DNA from: Nitrosomonas ureae
GTDB taxonomy: Bacteria > Pseudomonadota > Gammaproteobacteria > Burkholderiales > Nitrosomonadaceae
Reading direction: 5' to 3'
Length of the DNA stretch: 64,000 nucleotides
Assembly: GCF_900206265.1 (NCBI RefSeq)
Contig: NZ_LT907782.1
Coordinates: 2,728,001-2,792,000 of the forward strand
Part shown: positions 22,069 to 31,066 of the stretch, piece after piece
Layout: every line of letters starts with the position of its first letter
Numbering within the stretch: position 1 is the stretch's first letter
The notes under the pieces: model-generated
Told to the model about the DNA's origin: nothing
The model's input: only the letters and a program-made list of their open reading frames with translations
The model's database searches: none
Translations under genes and position numbers: made by a program

Positions 22069-22557
22069 ATGACTATCGAGTCACTTCAACTACTATTGCT
22101 GATTATAATAGCAAATGGGGCGCCAATATTGGCGCGAATACTACTTAATGATCAGTGGAATGTCGCAGTTGATTTTGATGCCAAAATGGCAGATGGTAAT
22201 CCGGTATTGGGTGCCTCAAAAACTTGGCGAGGTATTCTTGCTACGCTGCTGATATTGCCTATTGTCGCCTTGATATTTGGCTACACTGCGGAGGTAGGCA
22301 TTCTAATCGCTATGGGTACAATTTCAGGGGATTTATTCTCCAGTTTCATCAAGCGCCGATTGGGAATGGAGCCAAGCAGCAAAGCGCCATTACTTGATCA
22401 AATCCCGGAATCGCTTATTCCTGCACTGATGATGATGCAGATTTTTGATCTCTCGTTATTAGGTATTCTATTTTTAGTTTTTGCGTTTACTGTCATTGAC
22501 ATGATTATGACGTACTTTCTTAATCACTGGAGAGTAGTCAAAAGTCCTGCTGATTAA
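22069..22557 (+). CDS. CDP-archaeol synthase-like (CarS/DUF46) membrane protein
   Basis: The 162-residue protein has four or five membrane helices. It contains NGAPILA near the N-terminus, the motif DGNPVLGASKTWRG and the cytoplasmic GDLFSSFIKRRLGMEPSSKAPLLDQIPESL, all typical of the CarS group of cytidylyltransferases that make CDP-activated lipids. In archaea CarS forms CDP-archaeol; the lipid used by bacterial homologues is not established. The next gene, 15 bp downstream, is a CDP-alcohol phosphatidyltransferase, so the pair could activate a lipid and then attach a head group. Confidence 0.82.
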   Translation: MTIESLQLLLLIIIANGAPILARILLNDQWNVAVDFDAKMADGNPVLGASKTWRGILATLLILPIVALIFGYTAEVGILIAMGTISGDLFSSFIKRRLGMEPSSKAPLLDQIPESLIPALMMMQIFDLSLLGILFLVFAFTVIDMIMTYFLNHWRVVKSPAD

Positions 22558-22572
22558 TAGTAAGCTATTGTT

Positions 22573-23157
22573 ATGGAACGAACTAAAGAACAGATAGTCA
22601 ATCTGCCTAACTTGATCAGCGTAATCCGGATACTATTAGCGCCGGTAATGTTTTATTTTGCATTAAAACAGCAAACCTACTGGTTTTTTGGCGTATTGTT
22701 ACTTGCAATATTTACTGATGTGCTTGATGGATTACTGGCCAGAATATTAAATCAAGCAACCACATTAGGATCACATCTTGATAGCGGGGGTGATTTTATT
22801 ATTTATTCAACCATGGCGATATGCGCCTGGATATTATGGCCGGATATCATGCTGCGAGAGCGGCTTTACTTTATTACCATTATTCTTAGTTTTACTTTAC
22901 CTGTCCTGATCGGACTGATCAAGTTTCATGCAATAATCAGCTACCATACATGGAGTGTGAAGCTTGCTGTAGCTATAACCACTATTAGCTATATCTTACT
23001 TTTCGCTGAAATATTAGATTGGCCCTTTAGAATAGCTACCTTGTTTTGTATATATGCAGCCATAGAAGAAATCGCCATCACACTCCTGATTCCCCATCAA
23101 CGCGTGAATATTAAAACAGTTTGGCAGATATTAAGAAATAACGACACCCCCCCCTAA
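22573..23157 (+). CDS. CDP-alcohol phosphatidyltransferase family protein
   Basis: The 194-residue membrane protein has the family active-site signature D-x2-D-G-x2-A-R-x8-G-x3-D-x3-D (DVLDGLLAR...GSHLDSGGD, about residues 51-76) within the first of about six helices. These enzymes move a phospho-alcohol from a CDP carrier. It differs from PgsA encoded at 26751-27344, so it has another substrate. Coupled to the CarS-like gene. Confidence 0.85.
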   Translation: MERTKEQIVNLPNLISVIRILLAPVMFYFALKQQTYWFFGVLLLAIFTDVLDGLLARILNQATTLGSHLDSGGDFIIYSTMAICAWILWPDIMLRERLYFITIILSFTLPVLIGLIKFHAIISYHTWSVKLAVAITTISYILLFAEILDWPFRIATLFCIYAAIEEIAITLLIPHQRVNIKTVWQILRNNDTPP

Positions 23158-23233
23158 TGGTATGTAATTAGTATTCATACCCTATGGTTATGACCCTTAA
23201 TAACCTGTTTTTGAGTGATGCTCCTGATTGTCA

Positions 23234-23431
23234 TTAGCTCTGACGGAAATGTTTCTTGCTCGTGAAATGATTGTCCGGGAGCGGATGTGCGGGGTTGAAT
23301 GACTTGGAAAATATTCTGTTTTCCAGGTCGTTATCGGATTTAAGTGCTTTCCCTATAGCGATTATCGATGTCAGCACAATAAAAAGAAACGCTACCTTCA
23401 GTAGCCATTGAATCATGTGTCTATTGTTCAT
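23234..23431 (-). CDS. Small hypothetical single-pass membrane protein
   Basis: A 65-residue ORF with one hydrophobic segment (about residues 8-25, WLLKVAFLFIVLTSIIAIG) and a polar C-terminal tail. No motif is recognised. It lies alone between a lipid gene and the tRNA cluster. Real coding status is uncertain. Confidence 0.35.
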   Translation of the reverse strand: MNNRHMIQWLLKVAFLFIVLTSIIAIGKALKSDNDLENRIFSKSFNPAHPLPDNHFTSKKHFRQS

Positions 23432-23530
23432 TAAATTACAATTAAGAAAATAATACCGCTCGATTCATCTTACAAAATTTTGTTTCCATTTTGCAAAATT
23501 CTTTGTTCTTAATCTGACTGAGTGATATCT

Positions 23531-23606
23531 TGGGGTGGCTGATGGGACTCGAACCCACGACAACCGGAATCACAATCCGGGACTCTACCAGCTGAGCTAC
23601 AGCCAC
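23531..23606 (-). tRNA. tRNA-His (anticodon GTG)
   Basis: A 76-nt cloverleaf on the minus strand. Acceptor GTGGCTG pairs with CAGCCAC, the anticodon is GTG and CCA is encoded. The base before position 1 reads G, matching the extra G-1 of tRNA-His opposite discriminator C. Confidence 0.97.
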
Positions 23607-23680
23607 CATAGAAAGACATGCTGTGGTTATTCTGCGCTAACTTAAAGGCAAATTCAAACCACATGGTAAAGAAATATTTA

Positions 23681-23757
23681 TGGCGTGCCCGACAGGAATC
23701 GAACCTGTAACCCCCAGCTTAGAAGGCTGGTGCTCTATCCGATTGAGCTACGGGCAC
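23681..23757 (-). tRNA. tRNA-Arg (anticodon TCT)
   Basis: A 77-nt minus-strand cloverleaf. Acceptor GTGCCCG pairs with CGGGCAC, the anticodon is TCT and CCA is encoded. Middle gene of a three-tRNA cluster. Confidence 0.97.
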
Positions 23758-23790
23758 CAAGTCGGGTTGCTCTAAATATCAGGGTTTAAT

Positions 23791-23867
23791 TGGTCGGGGT
23801 GGAGAGATTTGAACTCCCGACATCCTGGTCCCAAACCAGGCGCGCTACCAGGCTACGCTACACCCCG
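23791..23867 (-). tRNA. tRNA-Pro (anticodon TGG)
   Basis: A 77-nt minus-strand cloverleaf. Acceptor CGGGGTG pairs with CACCCCG, the loop TTTGGGA gives TGG, and CCA is encoded. First-transcribed gene of the Pro-Arg-His cluster. Confidence 0.97.
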
Positions 23868-24008
23868 GAAAAGGCGACACTATACCTTCTTAGGCTGGAA
23901 ACGTCAATTTCTCGTCAATGATAAAATTGAACCGAATCAGCAAAAATTTAATCCTCGATTAATCCGGTGCGCATACAATATCATTTTTGCTTTTAGTATT
24001 TTCTCATC

Positions 24009-24683
24009 ATGACGGATGTCTCATCGCACGCCTTTGATCAGGCTATTCTCAGTTGTCGGCAATGTCCACGTTTGTCCGGTTTCTTGCAAGCAGTGAAGGA
24101 TCAGCATCCGGATTATCATGCGCGTCCGGTGATTGCGTTTGGCGAAGCCATGCCGAAGCTTCTAATTGTAGGGCTGGCGCCTGGTATGCATGGCGCGAAC
24201 CGCACCGGACGGCCGTTCACCGGAGATTACGCGGGGATCTTGTTGTATCAGACTTTGCATCGATTCGGTTTGGCTTCCCGGAATGACTCGATTTCAGCGG
24301 ACGATGGATTACGATTAATGGGTTGTCGTATTACCAATGCGGTGAAGTGCCTGCCACCGGAAAATAAGCCGATCCCGCAGGAAATCAAGCAGTGTAATCA
24401 ATATCTGTTGATTGAAATCAATCAGTTTATCAAAAGTGGCGGTATTGCTGTGCTGGCGCTCGGTACGGTGGCGCATCAAGCCGTTTTGATGAGCTTGCAG
24501 CTAAAAGCGAAAGATTATCCGTTTGCCCACGGTGCGGTACATGCAGTGTCGTCATTATCGGGCAACGGCTTGCGACTTTATGACAGCTATCATTGCAGTC
24601 GCTACAATACACAGACCAAACGCCTGACTGCAGAGATGTTTGCCCAGGTGTTTGCACAAATTATTACCGATATCAAATTATGA
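24009..24683 (+). CDS. Uracil-DNA glycosylase, family 5 (UdgB)
   Basis: The 224-residue product has the N-terminal iron-sulfur Cys pair CRQCPRL (C16, C19), motif 1 GLAPGMHGANRTGRPFTGDYAG, and motif 3 DSYHCSRYNTQTKRLT, the pattern of UDGb/family 5 enzymes that remove uracil and deaminated purines from DNA. The remaining cluster Cys probably include those in MGCRITNAVKCLPP. It follows the tRNA cluster and starts a plus-strand group with the tautomerase and uvrC, so it sits in a repair neighbourhood. Confidence 0.88.
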   Translation: MTDVSSHAFDQAILSCRQCPRLSGFLQAVKDQHPDYHARPVIAFGEAMPKLLIVGLAPGMHGANRTGRPFTGDYAGILLYQTLHRFGLASRNDSISADDGLRLMGCRITNAVKCLPPENKPIPQEIKQCNQYLLIEINQFIKSGGIAVLALGTVAHQAVLMSLQLKAKDYPFAHGAVHAVSSLSGNGLRLYDSYHCSRYNTQTKRLTAEMFAQVFAQIITDIKL

Positions 24684-24708
24684 TCCGATCACTTACCAGG
24701 AGAATTTT

Positions 24709-24897
24709 ATGCCTTATGTCAATATCCGTGTCGCCGGTACATTAACCCGCGAGCAAAAGCAGCAGATTGCCACTGAATTAACCGATACGCTGGAGCGCGT
24801 CGCGAATAAACCGAAATCCTACACTTACATTAGTTTTGATGAACTTCCTGACGAAAATTGGGCCGTGGCAGGAAAATTATTAGGCGGCGAGGATTAA
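24709..24897 (+). CDS. 4-oxalocrotonate tautomerase family protein
   Basis: The 62-residue product begins Met-Pro-Tyr-Val-Asn-Ile, giving the N-terminal catalytic Pro after Met removal, then a helix (REQKQQIATELTDTLE) and a beta strand, the classical short tautomerase fold. The ATG at 24709 follows an excellent AGGAG site. Substrate unknown. It lies between udgB (25 bp) and uvrC (5 bp). Confidence 0.88.
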   Translation: MPYVNIRVAGTLTREQKQQIATELTDTLERVANKPKSYTYISFDELPDENWAVAGKLLGGED

Positions 24898-24902
24898 ACA
24901 GT

Positions 24903-26720
24903 TTGTCGAACAGCAGTTTTGACGCCAAGGAATTTTGTAGCAGCCTACCCTTGCAACCGGGGGTTTATCGTATGATCAACGCTAAAGGTGAAGTGATCTA
25001 CGTCGGCAAAGCGGTCAGTCTTAAAAAGCGCGTCGCTTCATATTTTCAGAAAAGTAATCTGGCACCCCGAACCCAGTTGATGGTTTCGCAGATAACCGGA
25101 ATCGAAACCACCGTGACGCGTTCCGAGGCCGAGGCCTTGCTGCTGGAAAACAATCTGATCAAAAGCCTGAAGCCGCGCTATAACATCCTGTTCCGCGATG
25201 ATAAATCCTATCCCTATGTGATCTTGAGCGGGCATGAGTTCCCGCGCTTGGGGTTTTATCGCGGTGCACTGGATAAAACACATCAGTATTTTGGTCCCTA
25301 TCCCAATGCAGGCATGGTGCGCGAGAGCATTCAATTGCTGCAAAAAATCTTCCGGCTGCGTACCTGCGAAGATAGCGTTTTCAGTAATCGCACGCGCCCG
25401 TGCTTGTTGTATCAGATCAAGCGTTGCAGCGCTCCATGCATCAGCAGGATCAGCCGGCAGGAATATCAAACGGATGTCAAAAATGCCGAGATGTTTTTGC
25501 AGGGCAAGCAAACCGAAGTGATGGAAATGATCAATGTCAAGATGCAACAGGCTTCCGAACGATTGGAATATGAACAAGCGGCGGCCCTGCGCGATCAAGT
25601 TCAGGCATTGCGCCGCATTCGCGAGAAACAGTTTGTCGATAGCGGAAAAGCGCTGGATGCCGATGTGGTGGTTTGCGTGGTGTCGCCCGATGGTTCCGGA
25701 AAGGTATGTGTCAATCTGGCGATGATTCGGGGCGGGCGTCATTTGGGGGATAAGAGTTTTTTCCCGCAAAATGCGGATGACTACAGTGCAGCAAGCGTGG
25801 TTGAGGCATTCCTGGCACAGCACTATCTGCATCGTAGCGTACCTCCATTGATTATTGTGGGGGAAAAAATAGAACGTGAAGCGTTGCAGACATTATTGAC
25901 AGAGCAGTGCGGCCATAAAATTACCCTGCAACTCAATCCGGTCGGTGAGAAGCGCGTTTGGCTTGATATGGCCACTGAGAATGCCCATCTGGCTCTAAAA
26001 CAAATGATGAGTCGGCACGCCAATCAGGAAAAGCGCTTGCTGGCGCTGCAGCAGGAATTGCAGATGCCCGGCTTGCAACGCATTGAGTGCTTTGACATCA
26101 GCCATACCTTGGGTGAAGCGACCGTGGCATCGTGTGTGGTATACGACAATTTCGCCATGCGCAATAACGAATACCGCCGCTATAACATCGAAGGCATAAC
26201 TCCTGGCGATGATTATGCCGCAATGCGGGAAGCGTTATCCCGCCGTTATCAGAAAGTAATCAGCGGCGAAGGTCAATTACCGGATCTGATCCTGATCGAT
26301 GGAGGTAAAGGGCAGGTGAGCGCCGCGCAGGAGGCGTTGCAGGAATTGGGCATCAACGATGCCAGTTTGTTGGGCGTAGCTAAAGGCGAGCAACGCAAGC
26401 CCGGGTTGGAACAATTGATTTCTCCGTTATTCGAAAAGCCGTTACAATTACCCAGTGAGCATGCAGCATTGCACTTAATCCAACAGATCCGTGATGAAGC
26501 GCACCGTTTTGCGATTCAGGGGCATCGCGGCAGGCGCGGCAAAGCCAGAACCAGTTCCAGTTTGGAGACTATCGAGGGTGTCGGCGCCAAACGCCGGCAG
26601 CGTCTGCTGGGGCGATTTGGCGGATTGAAAGGCGTATTGACTGCAAGCATTGAGGAGTTACAGCAAACCGAGGGAATCAGCCGCAAATTGGCGGAAAAGA
26701 TCTATCGGGAGTTGCATTGA
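24903..26720 (+). CDS. uvrC: Excinuclease ABC subunit C
   Basis: UvrC makes both incisions in nucleotide excision repair. In order: a GIY-YIG nuclease domain (PGVYRMINAKG...YVGKA, first 100 residues), a Cys-containing linker (CLLYQIKRCSAPC), a UVR motif that binds UvrB, an RNase H-like endonuclease V domain (ECFDISHTLGEATVASCVV...ILIDGGKGQ) and a C-terminal double helix-hairpin-helix (ETIEGVGAKRRQRLLGRFGG). A TTG start at 24903 is chosen, with GAGGA about 10 nt before it; an in-frame GTG at 24858 would overlap the tautomerase gene. Product 605 residues, the normal length. Confidence 0.96.
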   Translation: MSNSSFDAKEFCSSLPLQPGVYRMINAKGEVIYVGKAVSLKKRVASYFQKSNLAPRTQLMVSQITGIETTVTRSEAEALLLENNLIKSLKPRYNILFRDDKSYPYVILSGHEFPRLGFYRGALDKTHQYFGPYPNAGMVRESIQLLQKIFRLRTCEDSVFSNRTRPCLLYQIKRCSAPCISRISRQEYQTDVKNAEMFLQGKQTEVMEMINVKMQQASERLEYEQAAALRDQVQALRRIREKQFVDSGKALDADVVVCVVSPDGSGKVCVNLAMIRGGRHLGDKSFFPQNADDYSAASVVEAFLAQHYLHRSVPPLIIVGEKIEREALQTLLTEQCGHKITLQLNPVGEKRVWLDMATENAHLALKQMMSRHANQEKRLLALQQELQMPGLQRIECFDISHTLGEATVASCVVYDNFAMRNNEYRRYNIEGITPGDDYAAMREALSRRYQKVISGEGQLPDLILIDGGKGQVSAAQEALQELGINDASLLGVAKGEQRKPGLEQLISPLFEKPLQLPSEHAALHLIQQIRDEAHRFAIQGHRGRRGKARTSSSLETIEGVGAKRRQRLLGRFGGLKGVLTASIEELQQTEGISRKLAEKIYRELH

Positions 26721-26750
26721 CGCCATTACCATTTTTTTAACTAGCATTCC

Positions 26751-27344
26751 ATGCCTTTTAACCTGCCAAATTTATTAACCTGGTTACGCATCCTGGCGAT
26801 CCCATTATTTGTGGGTATTTTTTATTTACCCCACGCCTGGTTATCGCCATCCAATCAGAATCTTGTGGCTACCCTGATTTTTGCTGGTGCAGCCATTACC
26901 GACTGGCTGGATGGTTATCTGGCGCGCGTGCTCAACCAGGCTTCCGCATTCGGTGCGTTTCTGGATCCCGTGGCTGATAAATTAATGGTGTGCGCCGCAC
27001 TGATTGTGCTGGTTTATCTGGATCGGTTGGATGCGCCCCTCGCGTTAATCATTATCGGACGGGAAATTACCGTTTCAGCCCTGCGTGAATGGATGGCGCA
27101 GATCGGTCAATCCAAAAGTGTCGCGGTGTCGTTCCTGGGGAAAATCAAGACGACATCACAAATGATCGCCATTCCGTTGCTGCTGTACCACGAAAATGTC
27201 GGCGAACATTTCAATGCGCAGCAAATCGGTACCTGGTTGATCTATATTGCCGCAGTATTAACGCTGTGGTCGATGTTTTATTATTTAAAAGCCGCATTAC
27301 CGCAAGCGTTGAAGAGTGACAAAGGAAATTCCGATGGACATTGA
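26751..27344 (+). CDS. pgsA: CDP-diacylglycerol-glycerol-3-phosphate 3-phosphatidyltransferase
   Basis: The 197-residue membrane protein has the CDP-alcohol transferase signature DWLDGYLAR...GAFLDPVADK (about residues 60-84) and begins NLPNLLTWLRI, typical of PgsA. It makes phosphatidylglycerol phosphate in the inner membrane. Directly downstream of uvrC (30 bp), the same uvrC-pgsA order as in E. coli. Confidence 0.95.
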   Translation: MPFNLPNLLTWLRILAIPLFVGIFYLPHAWLSPSNQNLVATLIFAGAAITDWLDGYLARVLNQASAFGAFLDPVADKLMVCAALIVLVYLDRLDAPLALIIIGREITVSALREWMAQIGQSKSVAVSFLGKIKTTSQMIAIPLLLYHENVGEHFNAQQIGTWLIYIAAVLTLWSMFYYLKAALPQALKSDKGNSDGH

Positions 27345-27364
27345 TTCAACCCGGGCGATGATGC

Positions 27365-27808
27365 ATGAAAATATGGATTGATGCCGATGCCTGTCCGGCT
27401 GCCATCAAGGAAATTTTGTTTAGAGCGGCCGAGAGGACGCGGCGGCAGTTAATATTGATCGCCAATCATCCCGTGTATATCCCTCCCTCGCCGTTCATCC
27501 GCATGCAACAGGTCGAATCCGGGTTTGATGTGGTGGATAATGAGATCGTCAAACGGCTGGAAAGCGGGGATCTGGTGATTACCAGCGATATTCCGCTGGC
27601 CGCGGCAGTGATCAAAAAAGATGGCCTGGTGCTGACCCCGCGGGGTGAACGGTATACCCGGGAAAATATCGGCGCGCGGTTAAGCATGCGCGATTTCATG
27701 GAAGCTTTGCGCAATAGCGGCGTTGATACGGGCGGCCAGTCCGCCTTGAGTCAGAATGACCGCAAATCTTTCGCCAATCAATTGGATAAACTGTTGGTGC
27801 AGTGCTAG
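27365..27808 (+). CDS. yaiI: UPF0178 family protein YaiI
   Basis: The 147-residue product begins [17 protein letters not shown] and contains [30 protein letters not shown], the conserved core of the UPF0178/YaiI-YqxD family, which has a PIN-like nuclease fold. Function not established. It follows pgsA by 20 bp. Confidence 0.93.
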   Translation: MKIWIDADACPAAIKEILFRAAERTRRQLILIANHPVYIPPSPFIRMQQVESGFDVVDNEIVKRLESGDLVITSDIPLAAAVIKKDGLVLTPRGERYTRENIGARLSMRDFMEALRNSGVDTGGQSALSQNDRKSFANQLDKLLVQC

Positions 27809-28073
27809 CCCCCGGTCTTGCTGAGCACGGATAATAACGCACACTGAAATTACCATCTTTTCCACAATTGCAAGTTGTTCTTGTGTCAAATCGTTAGCTT
27901 CTCCGCGTGTCGTGCTTGTTGTATATAAGTCAACTTTCTTCAACTTCCTGATCGGATTCATTCTTAATCTGGAAATGACTGCGGATTATTTTTCTTTTGT
28001 TAAATAGATTAAAAAATTTGCAGCAGGAAAATAATTTGTGGTGTACTATCGGTGCTGTAGTGCTTGTCATTAA
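27809..28073. other. Intergenic stretch upstream of nrdA
   Basis: No gene is supported between yaiI and the NrdR sites; a minus-strand frame here also covers the end of yaiI and looks like chance. The nrdA promoter should lie near the NrdR boxes. Confidence 0.45.
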
Positions 28074-28089
28074 ACACTAGATATTGTGG
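28043..28089. promoter_or_regulatory. Pair of NrdR boxes upstream of nrdA
   Basis: ACACTAGATATTGTGG at 28074-28089 matches the NrdR consensus ACACWATATATWGTGT at 14 of 16 positions. A weaker copy at 28043-28058 (9 of 16) begins 31 bp upstream, the usual three-turn spacing of paired NrdR boxes. NrdR represses ribonucleotide reductase genes when dATP is high. Confidence 0.65.
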
Positions 28090-28171
28090 TTTTGTGAGAA
28101 TAATACTATTTCATTGAATCCATGGAAATTTGTATTTTCTTTGATGAATATTCAGCCAGGAGGAATCGTCA

Positions 28172-31036
28172 ATGCAGCTTGCGACAGAACATACCACCCT
28201 CAAATCTGTATCCGGAACTTCAAGTTTTACCGATATGCCGACCCAAAATTCCCGTTTTCCACAGCATAGAGTCATTCGCCGCAATGGTGCGGTGGTCACG
28301 TTTGAGCCCGGCAAGATCTCGGTCGCTTTGACGAAAGCCTTTATCGCTGTTGATGGTGGCCAGGGTGCTGCGTCGGTCAGGGTGCGTGAGGTCGTGGTCA
28401 ATTTAACTCAGGATGTGGTGAACGCTTTGCTGCGCCGGCAACCCGATAGCGGTACTTTTCATATCGAAGATATCCAGGATCAGGTTGAATTGGCATTGAT
28501 GCGTTCCGGCGAACACGATGTGGCACGCGCGTATGTGCTGTATCGTGAAGAACGCACGCGGGAAAGAGCCAGGCTGAAGCAGAAATCAACCGCAGACGCA
28601 GCGGCAGAAGTGCTGTATGTGATGGATAACGGGCAAAGAGTGCCGCTGGACGTGGCTAAATTGTCCGCATTGATTGAAACCTCCTGCGCAGGGTTGGGAA
28701 ATGCCGTCGATCCTGCTTTGATTCTGAAAGCCACCTTGAAGGATTTGTACGACGGCGTACCCATCGATGAAGTCAGAAAATCCGTGATCTTGTCGGCGCG
28801 CGTGCTGATTGAAAAGGATCCCGCTTACAGCTACGTCACGGCACGTCTGCTGTTGAACAATGTGCGTCATGAAGTGCTGGGCGCGGAGGTCTCGCAGCAG
28901 ATGATGCAGTCGCACTATCAGGAGTATTTTCCGGCTTTCATCAAGCGCGGCATAGAGGCCGATCTGCTGGATCAACGCCTGGCGCAGTTTGATTTGGCGC
29001 GCATGAGCGAAGCGCTGGATGCGGATCGCGATCTGCAATTCGATTACTTGGGATTGCAAACCTTGTACGACCGCTATTTTTTGCATATCAAGGAACAACG
29101 CATCGAACTGCCGCAAGCGTTTTTTATGCGCGTGGCGATGGGGCTGGCGTTGAATGAGATCGACCGGGAAGCGCGCGCGATCGAATTTTATCAAGTATTG
29201 TCGAGTTTTGATTTCATGAGCTCGACGCCGACATTGTTCAATTCCGGCACGTGCCGTTCGCAATTGTCATCGTGCTACCTGACCACGGTTCCGGACGATC
29301 TGGATGGCATTTATGAATCCATCAAGGAAAATGCACTGCTGGCCAAGTATGCGGGTGGGTTGGGCAATGACTGGACAGCGGTGCGCGCCATGGGCGCGCG
29401 TATCAAAGGCACCAACGGTAAATCGCAGGGCGTGGTGCCGTTTCTGAAAGTGGTGTCCGATACCGCGGTGGCGGTCAATCAAGGCGGCAAACGCAAAGGC
29501 GCCGTTTGTGCCTATCTGGAATGCTGGCATCTGGATATCGAGGAGTTTCTCGAGCTGCGTAAAAATACCGGTGACGATCGCCGCCGCACGCATGACATGA
29601 ATACCGCCACCTGGATTCCCGATCTATTTATGAAGCGTGTCATGGAGGGGGGGGATTGGACATTATTCTCACCTTCGGATGTTCCGGATTTGCATGAAAA
29701 ATTCGGCCAGCAATTTGAACAAGCCTATTTAGGCTACGAAGCCCGGATTGAACGCGGTGAACTGGAATTGTACAAAAAAATTCCGGCGGTGCAATTGTGG
29801 CGCAAGATGCTGAGCATGTTGTTCGAGACCGGCCACCCGTGGATCACGTTCAAGGATCCGTGCAACGTGCGTTCGCCGCAGAATCATATCGGCGTGGTGC
29901 ACAGCTCCAATCTGTGTACGGAAATCACGCTGAACACCAACGATAAAGAGATTGCCGTGTGCAATCTGGGCTCGGTCAATCTGGTCGCGCATCTGAAGGA
30001 TGGCGCGTTGGATCTGGACAAGCTCAAACGTACCATTCATGTGGCCATGCGTATGCTGGATAATGTCATCGACATCAATTTTTACGCCGTGGCGAAAGCG
30101 CGCAACGCCAACTTGAAGCATCGTCCGGTGGGATTGGGCATCATGGGGTTCCAGGATTGCCTGCATCAACTAGGTATTCCCTACGGTTCGCCAGAAGCGG
30201 TGGAATTTGCCGATCGTTCGATGGAGGCTGTGGCTTATCAGGCCTACTGGGCCTCGACTGAATTGGCGCAAGAGCGCGGCTGCTACAGCACATACAAAGG
30301 CAGTTTGTGGGATCGCGGCATTCTGCCGCACGATACGCTGACGGTTCTACAACAGGAACGCGGCGGGTATGTCGAAGCGGATCTTTCGGCAACGTTAGAT
30401 TGGGATGCGTTGCGGCAACGCATCAAATTGCATGGCATGCGCAATTCCAACTGCCTGGCCATCGCGCCGACTGCGACGATTTCCAATATTGTGGGGGTAT
30501 CCGCGAGCATCGAGCCGACTTATCAGAATCTGTACGTCAAATCGAATCTATCCGGCGAATTCACGATTACCAATCGCTCACTGGTCAACGATCTGAAAAA
30601 GCTCAATCTGTGGGATGAAGTCATGATCTCCGACTTGAAATATTTTGACGGCGCGATCAGCAAAATCGACCGCATCCCGGATAATATCCGCACCCTGTAC
30701 GCGACCGCATTCGAGATGGACCCGCTGTGGCTGATCGAAGCCGGCGCTCGGCGACAAAAATGGATCGACCAGTCGCAATCGCTGAATATTTACATGGGCG
30801 GCGTGTCCGGCAAGAAACTGGATGAAACCTATAAACTGGCGTGGCTGCGCGGTCTGAAAACCACGTACTATTTGCGCTCGATGGGTGCCACCGCGGCGGA
30901 GAAATCGACCGTGCGCGCAGGATCGTTGAATGCGGTGCCTGCCGACGGCGGAATCGTTAAGGCGGCGGTGGAAGTATCCACGGTTGAAATCAAATATTGC
31001 GCGATCGATGACGAAAGCTGCGAATCATGTCAATAA
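28172..31036 (+). CDS. nrdA: Ribonucleoside-diphosphate reductase, class Ia alpha subunit
   Basis: The 954-residue product is long for NrdA (E. coli 761) because it has two tandem N-terminal ATP-cones (about residues 30-125 and 145-235) rather than one. The catalytic barrel has the active-site Cys in QLSSCYLT and NLCTEITLN and the radical-relay region near the end. The C-terminal CAIDDESCESCQ tail carries the shuttle Cys pair that accepts electrons from thioredoxin. It reduces NDPs to dNDPs with NrdB, 30 bp downstream. A strong AGGAGG site precedes the ATG. Confidence 0.96.
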   Translation: MQLATEHTTLKSVSGTSSFTDMPTQNSRFPQHRVIRRNGAVVTFEPGKISVALTKAFIAVDGGQGAASVRVREVVVNLTQDVVNALLRRQPDSGTFHIEDIQDQVELALMRSGEHDVARAYVLYREERTRERARLKQKSTADAAAEVLYVMDNGQRVPLDVAKLSALIETSCAGLGNAVDPALILKATLKDLYDGVPIDEVRKSVILSARVLIEKDPAYSYVTARLLLNNVRHEVLGAEVSQQMMQSHYQEYFPAFIKRGIEADLLDQRLAQFDLARMSEALDADRDLQFDYLGLQTLYDRYFLHIKEQRIELPQAFFMRVAMGLALNEIDREARAIEFYQVLSSFDFMSSTPTLFNSGTCRSQLSSCYLTTVPDDLDGIYESIKENALLAKYAGGLGNDWTAVRAMGARIKGTNGKSQGVVPFLKVVSDTAVAVNQGGKRKGAVCAYLECWHLDIEEFLELRKNTGDDRRRTHDMNTATWIPDLFMKRVMEGGDWTLFSPSDVPDLHEKFGQQFEQAYLGYEARIERGELELYKKIPAVQLWRKMLSMLFETGHPWITFKDPCNVRSPQNHIGVVHSSNLCTEITLNTNDKEIAVCNLGSVNLVAHLKDGALDLDKLKRTIHVAMRMLDNVIDINFYAVAKARNANLKHRPVGLGIMGFQDCLHQLGIPYGSPEAVEFADRSMEAVAYQAYWASTELAQERGCYSTYKGSLWDRGILPHDTLTVLQQERGGYVEADLSATLDWDALRQRIKLHGMRNSNCLAIAPTATISNIVGVSASIEPTYQNLYVKSNLSGEFTITNRSLVNDLKKLNLWDEVMISDLKYFDGAISKIDRIPDNIRTLYATAFEMDPLWLIEAGARRQKWIDQSQSLNIYMGGVSGKKLDETYKLAWLRGLKTTYYLRSMGATAAEKSTVRAGSLNAVPADGGIVKAAVEVSTVEIKYCAIDDESCESCQ

Positions 31037-31066
31037 TCTAGAAAGATCAGGAAAAAGGAGCCAGTT

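Noticed and set aside
23159..23181. Hairpin GGTATG...CATACC after the CDP-alcohol transferase gene
   Set aside because: Only a 6-bp stem with an 11-nt loop and no T-run. Likeness to the umuD palindrome is probably chance.
25038..25832. 264-codon minus-strand ORF inside uvrC
   Set aside because: Antisense shadow of a well-conserved gene with normal domains.
27680..27961. 93-codon minus-strand ORF
   Set aside because: A large part overlaps yaiI on the other strand, and the remainder has no recognised feature.
30307..30618. Extra ORFs of 60-100 codons inside nrdA, nrdB and fumC
   Set aside because: These GC-rich genes generate long open frames in other registers. None has a motif of its own.
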